Notes under the pieces: model-generated | Seen by the model: the letters and a program-made list of their open reading frames with translations, nothing else | What the model was told of the DNA's origin: nothing | The model's database searches: none | Program-made: the position numbers and the translations under genes | In this document: piece after piece, positions 28,392-37,428 of the stretch | Layout of the letters: each line of letters begins with the position of its first letter | How positions within the stretch are numbered: position 1 is the stretch's first letter | From: Pseudomonas sp. S31 | GTDB taxonomy: Bacteria > Pseudomonadota > Gammaproteobacteria > Pseudomonadales > Pseudomonadaceae | Length of the DNA: 64,000 nt | Assembly: GCF_016648105.1 (NCBI RefSeq) | Contig: NZ_JACVVE010000016.1 | Location: forward strand, 1 to 64,000 | Reading direction: 5' to 3'

Positions 28392-28893
28392 AGCGCAGCC
28401 GGTAGCAGACGCCCAGAGCCTTGGCCAGGTCGCGTTCGATGGTGGCCCGCGAGACGTCCAGGCGCAGGGCGATCTGCGGGATGCTCAGGCCATCGAGCTG
28501 CGCCAGCAGGAACGCCTGGCGTGCCCGTGGCTTGAGCTGGTGCAGGGCACGGTCGAGGCGTTCGAGGGTATCGAGAATGACCAGCCGGTGTTCCTCGCTG
28601 GGCACTTCGCCCTCGGGTAGCATGGCCAGGCTGTCCTGGTAGGCGCGCTCCAGGGCGCGACGGCGGAACTGGTCGATCATCAGGCCGCGGGCAATGCTGC
28701 TGAGGTAGGCCCGTGGCTCTTTCAGCGGCGATAGCTGGCGTGCCCGCAGCAGGCGCACGAAGGTGTCCTGAGCCAGGTCGGCGGCATGTTCGTGGCAGCC
28801 GACCCGGCTGCGCAGCCAGCCCCGCAGCCAGGCATGGTGGGACTGATAGAGCAGGGCGACCTCGGTCGGTTTGAGCGTGTCGTTGATCTGCAT
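28378..28893 (-). CDS. FecI-type ECF sigma factor
   Basis: 171 aa from MQINDTLKPTEVALLYQSHH. Region 2 (AADLAQDTFVRLLRARQ, PRAYLSSIARGLMIDQFRRR) and region 4 (LKPRARQAFLLAQLDGLSIP, QIALRLDVSRATIERDLAKA) are complete. It directs transcription of its receptor gene on siderophore signal. The start chosen lies after the Fur box; longer frames run through the operator. Confidence 0.93.
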   Translation of the reverse strand: MQINDTLKPTEVALLYQSHHAWLRGWLRSRVGCHEHAADLAQDTFVRLLRARQLSPLKEPRAYLSSIARGLMIDQFRRRALERAYQDSLAMLPEGEVPSEEHRLVILDTLERLDRALHQLKPRARQAFLLAQLDGLSIPQIALRLDVSRATIERDLAKALGVCYRLRYAEH

Positions 28894-28926
28894 CGTATCG
28901 ATAGCCGGGTTCCGAGAATGCATGCG

Positions 28927-28945
28927 ATTGTGAATAGTTCTCAAT
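28927..28945 (-). promoter_or_regulatory. Fur-box-like palindrome upstream of the ECF sigma gene
   Basis: ATTGTGAATAGTTCTCAAT is a near-perfect palindrome (8-bp arms, 7 of 8 pairs, TAG centre), 34 nt before the sigma start. Expected for iron-repressed sigma/FecR operons. Confidence 0.6.
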
Positions 28946-29066
28946 TCTATGCGGGGAGTGCGGCCTGAGGCAATGGTATGCCAGGAATTAGTCGCGCAAG
29001 ATCCGGCGTTTCCCTGGCGCGCATGCGGGGCTAAGCTGGAGCCTTTCCGAACCCATGGAGCCCTGC

Positions 29067-29693
29067 ATGAGCGTTGCCGAACCGCCAGCGGATGCCTATC
29101 GCGAGGCCATCGACCACCTGGCTACGCTGGACCCGGACTGGGCGCGACACATCGCTGCGGTGGGCCCTTGCCTGCATCGGGCGACACCCGGGCGAGAGCC
29201 ATACGAGGCCTTGGTGCGCGCCATCGCCCACCAGCAACTGCATGGGCGCGCCGCCGAGGCGATTCTCGGGCGTCTGCTGGCGCTGTTTCCCGGCGTGGCG
29301 TTTCCGCAGCCGGAGCAGATGCTGGCGTTGAGCCCGGAGACCTTGCGCGCATGCGGTTTCTCGGCGAGCAAGCTGGCGACCCTCCAGGGCATCGCCCGGG
29401 CACGCCTGGAAGGGCTGATTCCCAGCCGGCACGAGGCGCTGGAGATGGACGACGAAGGCCTGATCGAGCGCCTGGTGGCCTTGCACGGGGTGGGGCGGTG
29501 GACGGTGGAGATGCTGCTGATCTACTGCCTGGAGCGCCCGGACATCCTGCCGGTCGACGATTTTGGCGTGCGCGCTGGGTATCGCCGCCTCAAGGGCCTG
29601 GACAAGCCGCCGACGCCGGCGCAGTTGAGGGCCCTGGGGGCGGCGTGGAGCCCGTTTCGGACGGTGGCGGCCTGGTACCTGTGGCGGGCTTGA
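29067..29693 (+). CDS. alkA: DNA-3-methyladenine glycosylase II (AlkA-type)
   Basis: 208 aa, HhH-GPD superfamily without the extra N-terminal domain of E. coli AlkA. Helix-hairpin-helix LVALHGVGRWTVEMLLIYCL and the catalytic aspartate in ILPVDDFGVRAGYRRLKG are present; LVRAIAHQQLHGRAAEAILG is the usual first helix. It excises alkylated bases. Start at MSVAEPP (29067) follows GGAG. The ada gene follows after a REP pair, so alkylation repair genes are grouped. Confidence 0.93.
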   Translation: MSVAEPPADAYREAIDHLATLDPDWARHIAAVGPCLHRATPGREPYEALVRAIAHQQLHGRAAEAILGRLLALFPGVAFPQPEQMLALSPETLRACGFSASKLATLQGIARARLEGLIPSRHEALEMDDEGLIERLVALHGVGRWTVEMLLIYCLERPDILPVDDFGVRAGYRRLKGLDKPPTPAQLRALGAAWSPFRTVAAWYLWRA

Positions 29694-29719
29694 GGGTGTG
29701 TAGTGGCAGGGCCGGCCCT

Positions 29720-29800
29720 TTCGCGGGTAAACCCGCTCCTACAGGGGAAACGTGATCCTGCACAATCTGCTGTGCCTGTAGGAGCGGGTTTACCCGCGAA
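29720..29800. repeat. REP inverted pair between alkA and ada
   Basis: TTCGCGGGTAAACCCGCTCC-type copies at 29720-29745 and 29775-29800 in opposite orientation with a 29-nt spacer. Confidence 0.9.
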
Positions 29801-29839
29801 GAGGCCGGCGCAGACGACATACCAGATGAGGCCCCACCA

Positions 29840-30889
29840 ATGCCCCTCTACACCACCCCCGAGCAACGCTGGCACGCCGTACAAACCCGCGACAGCGCCG
29901 CCGCCGGTCATTTCGTCTACGCCGTGCGCACCACTGGCGTGTACTGCCAGCCCGGCTGCAAATCGCGCATGGCCAAGCGCGAAAATGTCGAGTTCTTCGA
30001 CACCCCCTCCAGCGCCGAAGCTGCCGGCTACCGCCCCTGCCGTCGCTGCCAGGCCAAGCCTGCCGACAGCCGCCGCAGCGATCTGGTCGCGCGCGCCTGT
30101 CGCCTGCTCGAAACCCCCGACACGCCGCCCAGCCTCGACCAGCTCGGTGCGCAATTGGCTATCAGCCCCTTCCACCTGCACCGCCTGTTCAAGGCCGAGA
30201 CCGGCCTCACCCCCAAGGCCTATGCCAGTGCCTTCCGCGCCAGGCGCCTGCGCGAGCGCCTCGGTGAAGGTGGCTCGGTGACCGAGGCCATCTACGACGC
30301 CGGCTACAACTCCAACAGCCGGTTCTATGCCAGCGCCGAACAGCGCCTGGGCATGCATCCCCGGGACTACAAAGCGGGCGGCGCCGGCGCGACTCTACAC
30401 TTCGCCCTCGGCCAGTGCTCGCTGGGGGCGATCCTGGTGGCCCAGAGCGCGAAGGGCATCTGCGCGATCCTGCTGGGCGACGACCCCCAAGCCTTGCTCG
30501 AACAACTGCAGGACCAGTTTCCCAAGGCCAGGCTGATCGGTGGCGATGCTGACTACGAGCGCCTGGTCGCCGAGGTGGTGGGCTTCGTCGAGGCCCCGGC
30601 CTTGGGCCTGGAACTGCCCCTGGACGTGCAGGGCACGGCGTTTCAGGAACGGGTCTGGCAGGCTCTGCGCGACATACCGGTGGGCAGCCGGGTCAGCTAC
30701 ACCGACATCGCCGAGCGCATCGGTGCGCCCAAGGCAGTGCGGGCAGTGGCCATGGCCTGCGCGGCCAACCGTATCGCCGTGGCCATCCCCTGCCATCGCG
30801 TGGTGCGTCGTGACGGAGACCTCAGTGGCTATCGCTGGGGCGTGGAGCGCAAGCGGCTACTGCTGGAAAGAGAAACGGCATTCTCCTGA
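29840..30889 (+). CDS. ada: Bifunctional Ada: alkylation-response activator and O6-methylguanine-DNA methyltransferase
   Basis: 349 aa. N-terminal Ada zinc domain with Cys36, Cys40, Cys67 and Cys70 (VYCQPGCKSR, CRRC), of which the first is the phosphotriester methyl acceptor. AraC-type HTH (about 100-175: AISPFHLHRLFKAETGLTPK). Methyltransferase domain with active-site Cys318 in AVAIPCHRVVRRDG. Full length compared with E. coli Ada. Methylation of the N-domain turns it into an activator of ada/alkA. It sits just downstream of alkA. Confidence 0.96.
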   Translation: MPLYTTPEQRWHAVQTRDSAAAGHFVYAVRTTGVYCQPGCKSRMAKRENVEFFDTPSSAEAAGYRPCRRCQAKPADSRRSDLVARACRLLETPDTPPSLDQLGAQLAISPFHLHRLFKAETGLTPKAYASAFRARRLRERLGEGGSVTEAIYDAGYNSNSRFYASAEQRLGMHPRDYKAGGAGATLHFALGQCSLGAILVAQSAKGICAILLGDDPQALLEQLQDQFPKARLIGGDADYERLVAEVVGFVEAPALGLELPLDVQGTAFQERVWQALRDIPVGSRVSYTDIAERIGAPKAVRAVAMACAANRIAVAIPCHRVVRRDGDLSGYRWGVERKRLLLERETAFS

Positions 30890-30945
30890 TGACCTGAAGC
30901 CGCGTAGAATCTCCCGCCAAATCGAGATGTAAAGAGGAACATTCG

Positions 30946-33345
30946 ATGAGGCGTGTCAGCCTTGCCCGTTTTTACCTAGCAGTGATGGCCATGATGCTGG
31001 CGCTGGTCGGCCCGGCCTGGTCGGCCCCGGCGACGCCGTTGGCCGACCTGTCCGTGGCCGAGCAGGCACTGGAGGAAAACGCCAGCTACGAACAGCTCAG
31101 TGACCGCCTGGACCAGATCCGCCAAGGCGTCACCAGCGATGCCAACGACGATCTGCTCGCCCAGTTGCGCCTGGTCGCCATCCAGGTCCAGCGCCAGGCC
31201 GATGCCCTGGCGGCACAGCGCGCCGCCGATGTGGAGAAGCTCGACGACAAGCTCAAGGTGCTCGGCCCGGTGCAGCCGGACGAGGCCGAGGCGCTGACCC
31301 AGCAGCGCAAGCAACTCGACGCCGAGAAAAAAACACTGGTAGCCCAACAGGATCAGGCCGCCAAGCTGACGCTGTCGGCGCGCGACCTGTCCACCCAGAT
31401 CGTCAACCTGCGGCGCAGCCAGTTCAACTCGCAAGTCACCAGCCGCGCCGCCTCGCCATTGAGCCCGGCTTTCTGGCAGAGCATCGTGCGTCCGACCCAG
31501 GATGACGAAGCGCGCCTGCGCGACCTGCGCGGCGAGGCCGCCGACGCCATCGCCAGTGCCTTCTCCGCCGAGCATCGCTGGTTGTTCATCGGCAGCCTGG
31601 TGGCGGCCATCCTGGTCTGGACGGTGGTCCGCGGCCTTGTCGAGCGCTTTTTGGCCCATGCCATGGTGCGCTGGCTGCCGGAAGGGCGCCTGCGCCGCAG
31701 CGCCCTGGCCCTGGGCGTGAGCCTGGCCACCCTGGGCACCATTTCGAGTGCCGTGTCATTGCTGCGCTGGGGTCTGGAGAGCAGCGCCGAGCTGGGCTCG
31801 GACATGGCGAGCCTGACCAACCATGTGCTGACCCTGGTGGTGTTCAGCGCCTTCATCACGGGCCTGGGCCGGGCCATGCTGATGCTGCAGCGCCCATCCT
31901 GGCGCTTGCCGCCGATCCACGACGAGGTGGCCAGTGCCTTGGGCTGGTTCCCCAAACTGCTGGCTCTGGCGCTGATGGTCATGGTCACGCTGGAGCGCAT
32001 CAACAGCGTGATCGGTGCCAGCCTGGCGCTGACCTTGGCGGTCAACGGCGTCACTGCGCTGGTGGTGGCGGTGATCTTCTACATGGCACTGGTGCGCTAT
32101 CGCCGTACCCTGCGCAAGCACGAACTGGAAAGCCCGACCGGGGTCGCCGGCCTGATTCCGACGGTGATGGTGGTCTGGCTGGCTGCCATCCTGGTTTCGC
32201 TGGTCGCCGGCTATCTGACCCTGGCCTATTTCCTTACCGCCAAGCTGCTGTGGGTGAGCCTGGTGGCTACCTGCGCCTATCTGCTGACCACCTTCGTCGG
32301 TGATTTGTGCGAGACCTTGCTGTCGCCCCGCCAGCCCGGCGGGCTGGCGCTGGCTGCCTCGCTCGGCCTGGCTCCGCGTCACCAGGCCCAGTTCAGCACC
32401 GTGCTGGCCGGTATCGGCCGCACCACCTTGCTATTCCTGGCCTTGCTCCTGGCGCTGATGCCATCGGGCACCAGCCCCGCCGAGCTGCTGGCCAGCCTGG
32501 GCGATTGGGACGGCACCGGTGGCAAGGTGCTGGGCAACCTGAACATCGTGCCGCAGGACATCCTGGTGGCGCTGGTGCTGTTCTTCGGCGGCCTGTTCGG
32601 CATCCGTGTGGTCAAGCGTTGGCTGAGCGAGCGCCTGCTGCCGGAAACCGACATGGACGCCGGCATGCGTGCTTCGCTGGTGACCCTGGTCGGCTACCTG
32701 GGCTTCATCTTCCTGGCCATGCTGGTGATGTCGACCCTGCGCATCAACCTGACCAGCCTGACCTGGGTGGTCAGTGCGCTCTCGGTGGGTATCGGTTTCG
32801 GCTTGCAGCAGATCGTGCAGAACTTCATTTCCGGCCTGATCCTGCTGACCGAGCGTCCGGTCAAGGTGGGGGACTGGGTGAGCTTGGCGGGCGTGGAGGG
32901 CGACATTCGCCGCATCAACGTGCGCGCCACCGAGATCCAGATGTCCGACCGCTCGACGGTGATCGTGCCCAACTCGCAATTCATCTCGCAGAACGTACGC
33001 AACGTCACCATGGGCAATGCCTTGGGTGTGGTCGGAATCACCCTGACCTTGCCACTGGATACCGATGCCAACCGCGTGCGTGAACTGTTGCTGGCGGCTT
33101 ACCACGAGCATGAGGCAATCCTCGATGCGCCGGCGTGTTCGGTGTCATTCAAGGACCTGACGGCCAGCGGCATGGTGATCAGCGTCAGTGGTTACGTGGC
33201 GGGGCCGCGACAGGTGTCAGGGACGCGCAGCGATCTGCTGTTCACCATCCTGGGGCGCTTGCGTGATGAGGGTATTGCGCTGTCTTCGCCGCAGAGCATG
33301 GTGCTGGTGCAGGAAGGTGGGCGTTCGCCTGAAGAGCCAGTCTGA
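30946..33345 (+). CDS. DUF3772 + MscS-type mechanosensitive channel
   Basis: 799 aa. Signal peptide (MRRVSLARF to PAWSA), a periplasmic coiled-coil/DUF3772 region (about 35-190: LSDRLDQIRQGVTSDANDDL, QQRKQLDAEKKTLVAQQDQA), about 10 membrane helices, then an MscS domain: pore helix SVGIGFGLQQIVQNFISGLI and beta domain RPVKVGDWVSLAGVEGDIRR, IVPNSQFISQNVRN. Larger than MscS, in the MscK/YbiO size class. It would release solutes on hypo-osmotic shock at the inner membrane. Monocistronic, followed by a REP pair. Confidence 0.92.
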   Translation: MRRVSLARFYLAVMAMMLALVGPAWSAPATPLADLSVAEQALEENASYEQLSDRLDQIRQGVTSDANDDLLAQLRLVAIQVQRQADALAAQRAADVEKLDDKLKVLGPVQPDEAEALTQQRKQLDAEKKTLVAQQDQAAKLTLSARDLSTQIVNLRRSQFNSQVTSRAASPLSPAFWQSIVRPTQDDEARLRDLRGEAADAIASAFSAEHRWLFIGSLVAAILVWTVVRGLVERFLAHAMVRWLPEGRLRRSALALGVSLATLGTISSAVSLLRWGLESSAELGSDMASLTNHVLTLVVFSAFITGLGRAMLMLQRPSWRLPPIHDEVASALGWFPKLLALALMVMVTLERINSVIGASLALTLAVNGVTALVVAVIFYMALVRYRRTLRKHELESPTGVAGLIPTVMVVWLAAILVSLVAGYLTLAYFLTAKLLWVSLVATCAYLLTTFVGDLCETLLSPRQPGGLALAASLGLAPRHQAQFSTVLAGIGRTTLLFLALLLALMPSGTSPAELLASLGDWDGTGGKVLGNLNIVPQDILVALVLFFGGLFGIRVVKRWLSERLLPETDMDAGMRASLVTLVGYLGFIFLAMLVMSTLRINLTSLTWVVSALSVGIGFGLQQIVQNFISGLILLTERPVKVGDWVSLAGVEGDIRRINVRATEIQMSDRSTVIVPNSQFISQNVRNVTMGNALGVVGITLTLPLDTDANRVRELLLAAYHEHEAILDAPACSVSFKDLTASGMVISVSGYVAGPRQVSGTRSDLLFTILGRLRDEGIALSSPQSMVLVQEGGRSPEEPV

Positions 33346-33396
33346 GGCTTGGCAACGCCAGGTGAGGCGCCGTTCGAGGTCGGCCTTGCTGACCTC

Positions 33397-33478
33397 TTCG
33401 CGGGTGAACCCGCTCCTACAGGATCACCGCCGATTGTGAACCCGGCGCAGAACCTGTAGGCGCGGGTTCACCCGCGAA
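33397..33478. repeat. REP inverted pair after the MscS-type gene
   Basis: TTCGCGGGTGAACCCGCTCC-type copies at 33397-33422 and 33453-33478, inverted, one mismatch. Confidence 0.88.
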
Positions 33479-33512
33479 CACCGGCGCAGCCGGTGCCATG
33501 TCATTGCGCTCG

Positions 33513-34943
33513 TCACCCCAGGCAACGCGTCACATGCTTGACCGACTGATACGCCGCCAACCCCCAGGCCCCTAGCTCACGGCCAATTCCGCTGCCCTTG
33601 GTGCCACCCCACGAAGTCTCGACGAATACCGCCTGGACCGAGTTGATCCACACATGCCCAACCTCCAACGCGTCGGCCACGCGTTCGGCCCGCGCCAGGT
33701 CGGCCGAGCAGACCGTGGCGACCAGCCCGAAGCGGCTGTCGTTGGCCTCGGCAATGGCCTGTCGCTCGGTTGAAAAGCGCCGCGCGCACAGTACCGGACC
33801 GAAGATCTCCTCGGTCCACAAACGGCTATCGGTCGGCACGTCGGCATACAGCGTCGGGCTGACGAACCAGCCGTCGCGCTCCAGCGTCTTGCCGCCGGCC
33901 AGGCACTGCAATCCTTCCTCGCGGGCAGTCGCGAAGTAGCCGGCGACCTTGAGCCATTGCGCCTGGCTGGTCAGCGGCCCCATCTGCACGTCTTCGTGCA
34001 GCGGGTTACCCACCTGCAACGCTTCCAGTGCCTGGCGCAGGCGCGCCAACAGGGCATCGGCGATGCCGTCCTGCACCAGCAGCCGCGAGGTCGCCGAACA
34101 CATCTGCCCGGCATTCCAGGTGATCCCGGCGACGATCCATTCCACTGCCTGGTCCACCTCGCAGTCGTCGAACACCACGATCGCCGACTTGCCACCCAAC
34201 TCCAGGGTCAGCGGCCGACAGTAGGCTGCGGCGCTGCGCATCACCTGGCTGCCGACGCTGTTGCTGCCGGTGAACGACAATTTGTCCAGGCCGGCGTGGT
34301 TGCCCAGTGCAGCGCCGACCTCGGCCTTGCCGTTGACGATGTTCAGCACGCCGGCCGGCAGCCCCAGGGTGTCGGCGATCTGACCGTAGGCCAGTTCGAC
34401 CAGTGGGGTCACCTCGGAGGGCTTGAGCACCACGGTGCAACCGGCGGCCAGGGCCGGGGCGATCTTCCAGGCACTGGTCACCAGGGGGAAATTCCACGGC
34501 ACGATCAGGCCCACCACGCCGATCGGCTCCAGGCGCGTGCGGGCAGTGAAGCCAGCGGCGGCCAGTGGCACATCACGGTTTTGCCGTGGCAACTGTTCGG
34601 CCAGGTCGGCGTAGTAGGCGAAGGTCGCCACTGCGTCATCCAGGTCGATTTCCGCTTCGTGGCGGGGTTTGCCGTTGTTGCGCATCTGCAGCTCGATCAG
34701 CGCTTCCCGGCGCTGCCCGAGCTGCTCGGCGAACCCGCGCAGGTAGGCGGCGCGGGCCGTGGCGTCGACGTGTTTCCAGGTCGACAGGGCCTGGCGCGCG
34801 GCGGTCACGGCCTGGTCGACCTGGGCCACGCTGGCGGCCCGCAGTTCGTCGAATGGCAGCCCCAGCGAGGGGTCGTTGACGCTGATGCAGTCGCTGCCCT
34901 GGCCTTCGACCCAGTGGCCGGCGATGTAGTGGGAGGTGGTCAT
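33513..34943 (-). CDS. NAD(P)-dependent aldehyde dehydrogenase (betaine-aldehyde-dehydrogenase-like)
   Basis: 476 aa. Rossmann segment PIGVVGLIVPWNFPLVTSAW, KPSEVTPLVEL, cofactor loop SFTGSNSVGSQVM, general-base Glu in LTLELGGKSA, nucleophile Cys in NAGQMCSATSR, and the terminal WGGTKGSGIGRELGAWGLAA. Start at MTTSHYIAGHWVEGQ (34943), 14 nt after the permease stop on the same strand, so they form an operon. The substrate aldehyde is unknown; resemblance to betaine and aminobutyraldehyde dehydrogenases is general. It probably oxidises an aldehyde derived from the permease substrate. Confidence 0.88.
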   Translation of the reverse strand: MTTSHYIAGHWVEGQGSDCISVNDPSLGLPFDELRAASVAQVDQAVTAARQALSTWKHVDATARAAYLRGFAEQLGQRREALIELQMRNNGKPRHEAEIDLDDAVATFAYYADLAEQLPRQNRDVPLAAAGFTARTRLEPIGVVGLIVPWNFPLVTSAWKIAPALAAGCTVVLKPSEVTPLVELAYGQIADTLGLPAGVLNIVNGKAEVGAALGNHAGLDKLSFTGSNSVGSQVMRSAAAYCRPLTLELGGKSAIVVFDDCEVDQAVEWIVAGITWNAGQMCSATSRLLVQDGIADALLARLRQALEALQVGNPLHEDVQMGPLTSQAQWLKVAGYFATAREEGLQCLAGGKTLERDGWFVSPTLYADVPTDSRLWTEEIFGPVLCARRFSTERQAIAEANDSRFGLVATVCSADLARAERVADALEVGHVWINSVQAVFVETSWGGTKGSGIGRELGAWGLAAYQSVKHVTRCLG

Positions 34944-34956
34944 GGTGGGTTTCCAG

Positions 34957-36456
34957 TCAGGCCGGGTCGGCAAGGGTCACGGGCGTGTGCGCGGTGCTTT
35001 TGCAACGCACCCAGCGCGGGCCGTTGGGGCCGTACACGCCAGCAGGTTCGGGGAACAGAGTGAGCAGCAGCAGGTACAGCACGCCGGCAAGGCCCAGGGT
35101 CACCGGCAAGCTCAGGTCGATGCCTGCGGCCAGGTCGCCCAGCGGGCCGACGAACTGGCCCGGCAGGTTGACGAAGCACAGGCCGACCAGCGCGCTGGGG
35201 ACCCACGCGCCCATGCCGCGCCAGTTCCAGCCATGCAGGAACCAGTAATGGCCGCCGCGCTGGCCACGGGTGAACACTTGCAGGTCATCGGCGTGGTAGA
35301 AGCCGCGACGGGTGATCAGGCCGAGGATCATGATCACCATCCAGGGGCTGGTGCAGGTGATGATCAGCACAGCGAAGGTCGACACGCTCTGTACCAGGTT
35401 GAAGGTGAAGCGGCCGATGAAGATGAAAGCGATGGCCAGCACGCCGATCAGCAGGGTGGCGCCGGCGCGGCTGAGCAGGCGCGGGAACACGCTGGACATG
35501 TCCAGGCCGGTGCCATACAGGGCGGTGGTGCCGGTAGACATGCCGCCGATCACCGCGATCAGGCACACCGGCAGGAAGAACCAGCTCGGCGACACTGCCA
35601 GCAAACCACCGACGTAATTGTTGGCGGCGATGTAGTCCGGCGCCTGGCTGGCCACCAGGGTGGCGGTGCACAGGCCGAACAGGAACGGGATCAGGGTTGC
35701 TGCCTGGGCGGCGATCACCGCCAGCATGATGCGCGCCTTGGGTGTCTGCCGTGGGATGTAGCGCGACCAGTCGCCGAGGAAGGCACCGAACGACACCGGG
35801 TTGCTCATGGCCAGGATCGCCGCGCCGACGAACGCTGCCCAGAAACCGGCCTGGCCGAGGTTCACGCTGCCGGCATAGCCCGCGTCGAACGGCCCGGCGA
35901 AGGCGACGATCCCCAGCAGGAACAGCAGACTCGAGGCCCATACCGCGATCTTGTTGACCCACAGCATGAAGCGGAAGCCGAAGATGCACACCACCAGCAC
36001 CAGCACCGCGAACAGCCCATAGGCCAGGCCCAGGGTCAGGTCGGTTTCCGGCAGCCCGGCCAGGCGCTTGGCGCCGCCGATCAAGGCGTCACCCGAACTC
36101 CACACCGACAGCGAGAAGAATGCCACCGCCGTCAGCAACGACAGGAACGAGCCGACGATGCGCCCGTGTACGCCGAAGTGCGCGCCCGACGACACCGCGT
36201 TGTTGGTGCCGTTGAGGGCGCCGAACAGGCCCATGGGCGCGAGGATCAGCGCGCCGACGCCGACGCCGAGCAGGATGGCCCAGACGCCGGCCTGGAACGA
36301 CAGGCCGAACAGAACCGGGAAGCTGCCCAGCACCGCAGTGGCGAAGGTGTTGGCGCCGCCGAAGATCAGGCGGAACAGGTCCAGCGGGGAGGCGTCGCGT
36401 TGATCGTCGGGGATCTGTTCGACGCCATTGGTCTCGATACCGGTCGAGTGGCTCAT
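34957..36456 (-). CDS. NCS1-family purine-cytosine permease-like transporter
   Basis: 499 aa with about 12 membrane helices. NCS1 signatures appear as RLIFGGANTFATAVLGSFPV, ALNGTNNAVSSGAHFGVHGR and MSNPVSFGAFLGDWSRYIP. It is an inner-membrane symporter for nucleobase-type or related compounds; the true substrate is unclear. Start at MSHSTGIETNGV (36456) with GGAGC upstream. It lies between a small NTF2-like gene and an aldehyde dehydrogenase, all leftward, which suggests a small uptake-and-oxidation pathway. Confidence 0.88.
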   Translation of the reverse strand: MSHSTGIETNGVEQIPDDQRDASPLDLFRLIFGGANTFATAVLGSFPVLFGLSFQAGVWAILLGVGVGALILAPMGLFGALNGTNNAVSSGAHFGVHGRIVGSFLSLLTAVAFFSLSVWSSGDALIGGAKRLAGLPETDLTLGLAYGLFAVLVLVVCIFGFRFMLWVNKIAVWASSLLFLLGIVAFAGPFDAGYAGSVNLGQAGFWAAFVGAAILAMSNPVSFGAFLGDWSRYIPRQTPKARIMLAVIAAQAATLIPFLFGLCTATLVASQAPDYIAANNYVGGLLAVSPSWFFLPVCLIAVIGGMSTGTTALYGTGLDMSSVFPRLLSRAGATLLIGVLAIAFIFIGRFTFNLVQSVSTFAVLIITCTSPWMVIMILGLITRRGFYHADDLQVFTRGQRGGHYWFLHGWNWRGMGAWVPSALVGLCFVNLPGQFVGPLGDLAAGIDLSLPVTLGLAGVLYLLLLTLFPEPAGVYGPNGPRWVRCKSTAHTPVTLADPA

Positions 36457-36549
36457 GGTGATGCTCCAGCGCGGTTGTTGTAGGCCGGTGCGGTGCACGG
36501 GCACTTTTGTGGGTGCGATGGCAGTGCGGCAGGGCCGCGTAACGGTGGA

Positions 36550-36939
36550 TCAGGCGTGCGAAACCACCGACAGGTGCTCATGGCAGGCCAGCCATTGCTC
36601 ACCGTGACGGCGGAAGACGATGGTCTCGCGCTCGGCCAACTGGTGTTCCTCCCCGGCGATGCGGATGTGCGTGGCCACGTCGTGCATGAAGATCGCCACG
36701 TCGCCTTGCAGGCTGACCTGGGCATTGCTCGACTGGCAACCGAGCACGACGAAACCCTCGGCCTGCCACTGGGCCCAGGTTTGCTCATAGGCGCGGCGCG
36801 ACAGCAGCGGTTGCGGCAAGGTATGGAAGAGGAAGGTGGCGTCTTCGCTGAAACAGGCGAAGTAGCGGGCGGTGTCGTTGCTGGCGAATGCATTGACGAG
36901 GTCGGCGGCGGCCTGGCGTACCTGGAGGGTCTGGTCCAC
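36550..36939 (-). CDS. NTF2/SnoaL-like small protein
   Basis: 129 aa. Cone-shaped alpha+beta NTF2-like pattern: VRQAAADLVNAFASNDTARY, FACFSEDATFLFHTLPQPLL, and strands QVSLQGDVAIFMHDVATHIR, ETIVFRRHGEQWLACHEHLS. Such folds act as small-molecule enzymes or binding subunits. It precedes the permease and aldehyde dehydrogenase genes by 93 nt on the same strand and may belong to their operon. No catalytic residue can be assigned. Confidence 0.8.
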   Translation of the reverse strand: MDQTLQVRQAAADLVNAFASNDTARYFACFSEDATFLFHTLPQPLLSRRAYEQTWAQWQAEGFVVLGCQSSNAQVSLQGDVAIFMHDVATHIRIAGEEHQLAERETIVFRRHGEQWLACHEHLSVVSHA

Positions 36940-37046
36940 GGGAGTGGCCTCACGGTTATTGTGATTGTGGTGCTGCGATTCTGGTGGGGGCGGGCGAGGG
37001 GAAAAATCGCTGGGAGGAAATAATTAGTTCAGGAATTTGTGAAGTG

Positions 37047-37335
37047 ATGCCGTTTGTAAAACTCATGCTGCAAGCCTTTCCAGGCGCTGATTGAAGCAAC
37101 CTCGACCGATCAAGTAACCGATCAAGTAACCGATCAAGTAACCAGCCTGTTGAGCGTCCTGCCGCCAGGGAAGGCGTTGAAAGCCAGCGAGTTGATGCAG
37201 CGATTGGGGCTTTCACACCGGCCTACTTTCAGCAAGTCCTATCTCAAGCCCGCTCTGGCTTCTGGACTCATCGAAATGACAGACCCCGACTCTCCCCGTA
37301 GCCCGACGCAACAGTATCGACGCGTACAGAACTGA
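37047..37335 (+). pseudogene. C-terminal relic of a Fic-family / AlbA_2-type protein
   Basis: Two overlapping frames join to one recognisable C-terminus. MPFVKLMLQAF (37047-37079) continues, after a one-base slip near 37080, as QALIEATSTDQVTDQVTDQV, then LLSVLPPGKALKASELMQRL and KSYLKPALASGLIEMTDPDS to the stop at 37335. This TDQV-repeat plus winged-helix tail is typical of Fic and RecG-like/AlbA_2 proteins. The catalytic N-terminal part is missing. The 12-bp tandem repeat at 37105-37142 encodes the TDQV units. Confidence 0.6.
37105..37142 (+). repeat. 12-bp tandem repeat, three copies
   Basis: ACCGATCAAGTA is repeated three times without interruption, plus a final AC. In the relic frame it reads Thr-Asp-Gln-Val x3. 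Confidence 0.95.
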
Positions 37336-37428
37336 ACTCATAAGATCGTCGGCTATTGTAATGATCGGTAACGTAAATAATACTGCTTCCCATTAACGCC
37401 CTCGCGTAACCCGCCCCGAGGTAATCCC

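Noticed and set aside
34936-36483. 515-codon open frame on the plus strand
   Set aside because: Antisense to the NCS1 permease; composition (Gln/His/Arg-rich) is that of a shadow frame.
37105-37142. Tandem repeat as CRISPR or replication iteron
   Set aside because: Units are contiguous 12-mers without spacers and read as TDQV in a recognisable protein tail.
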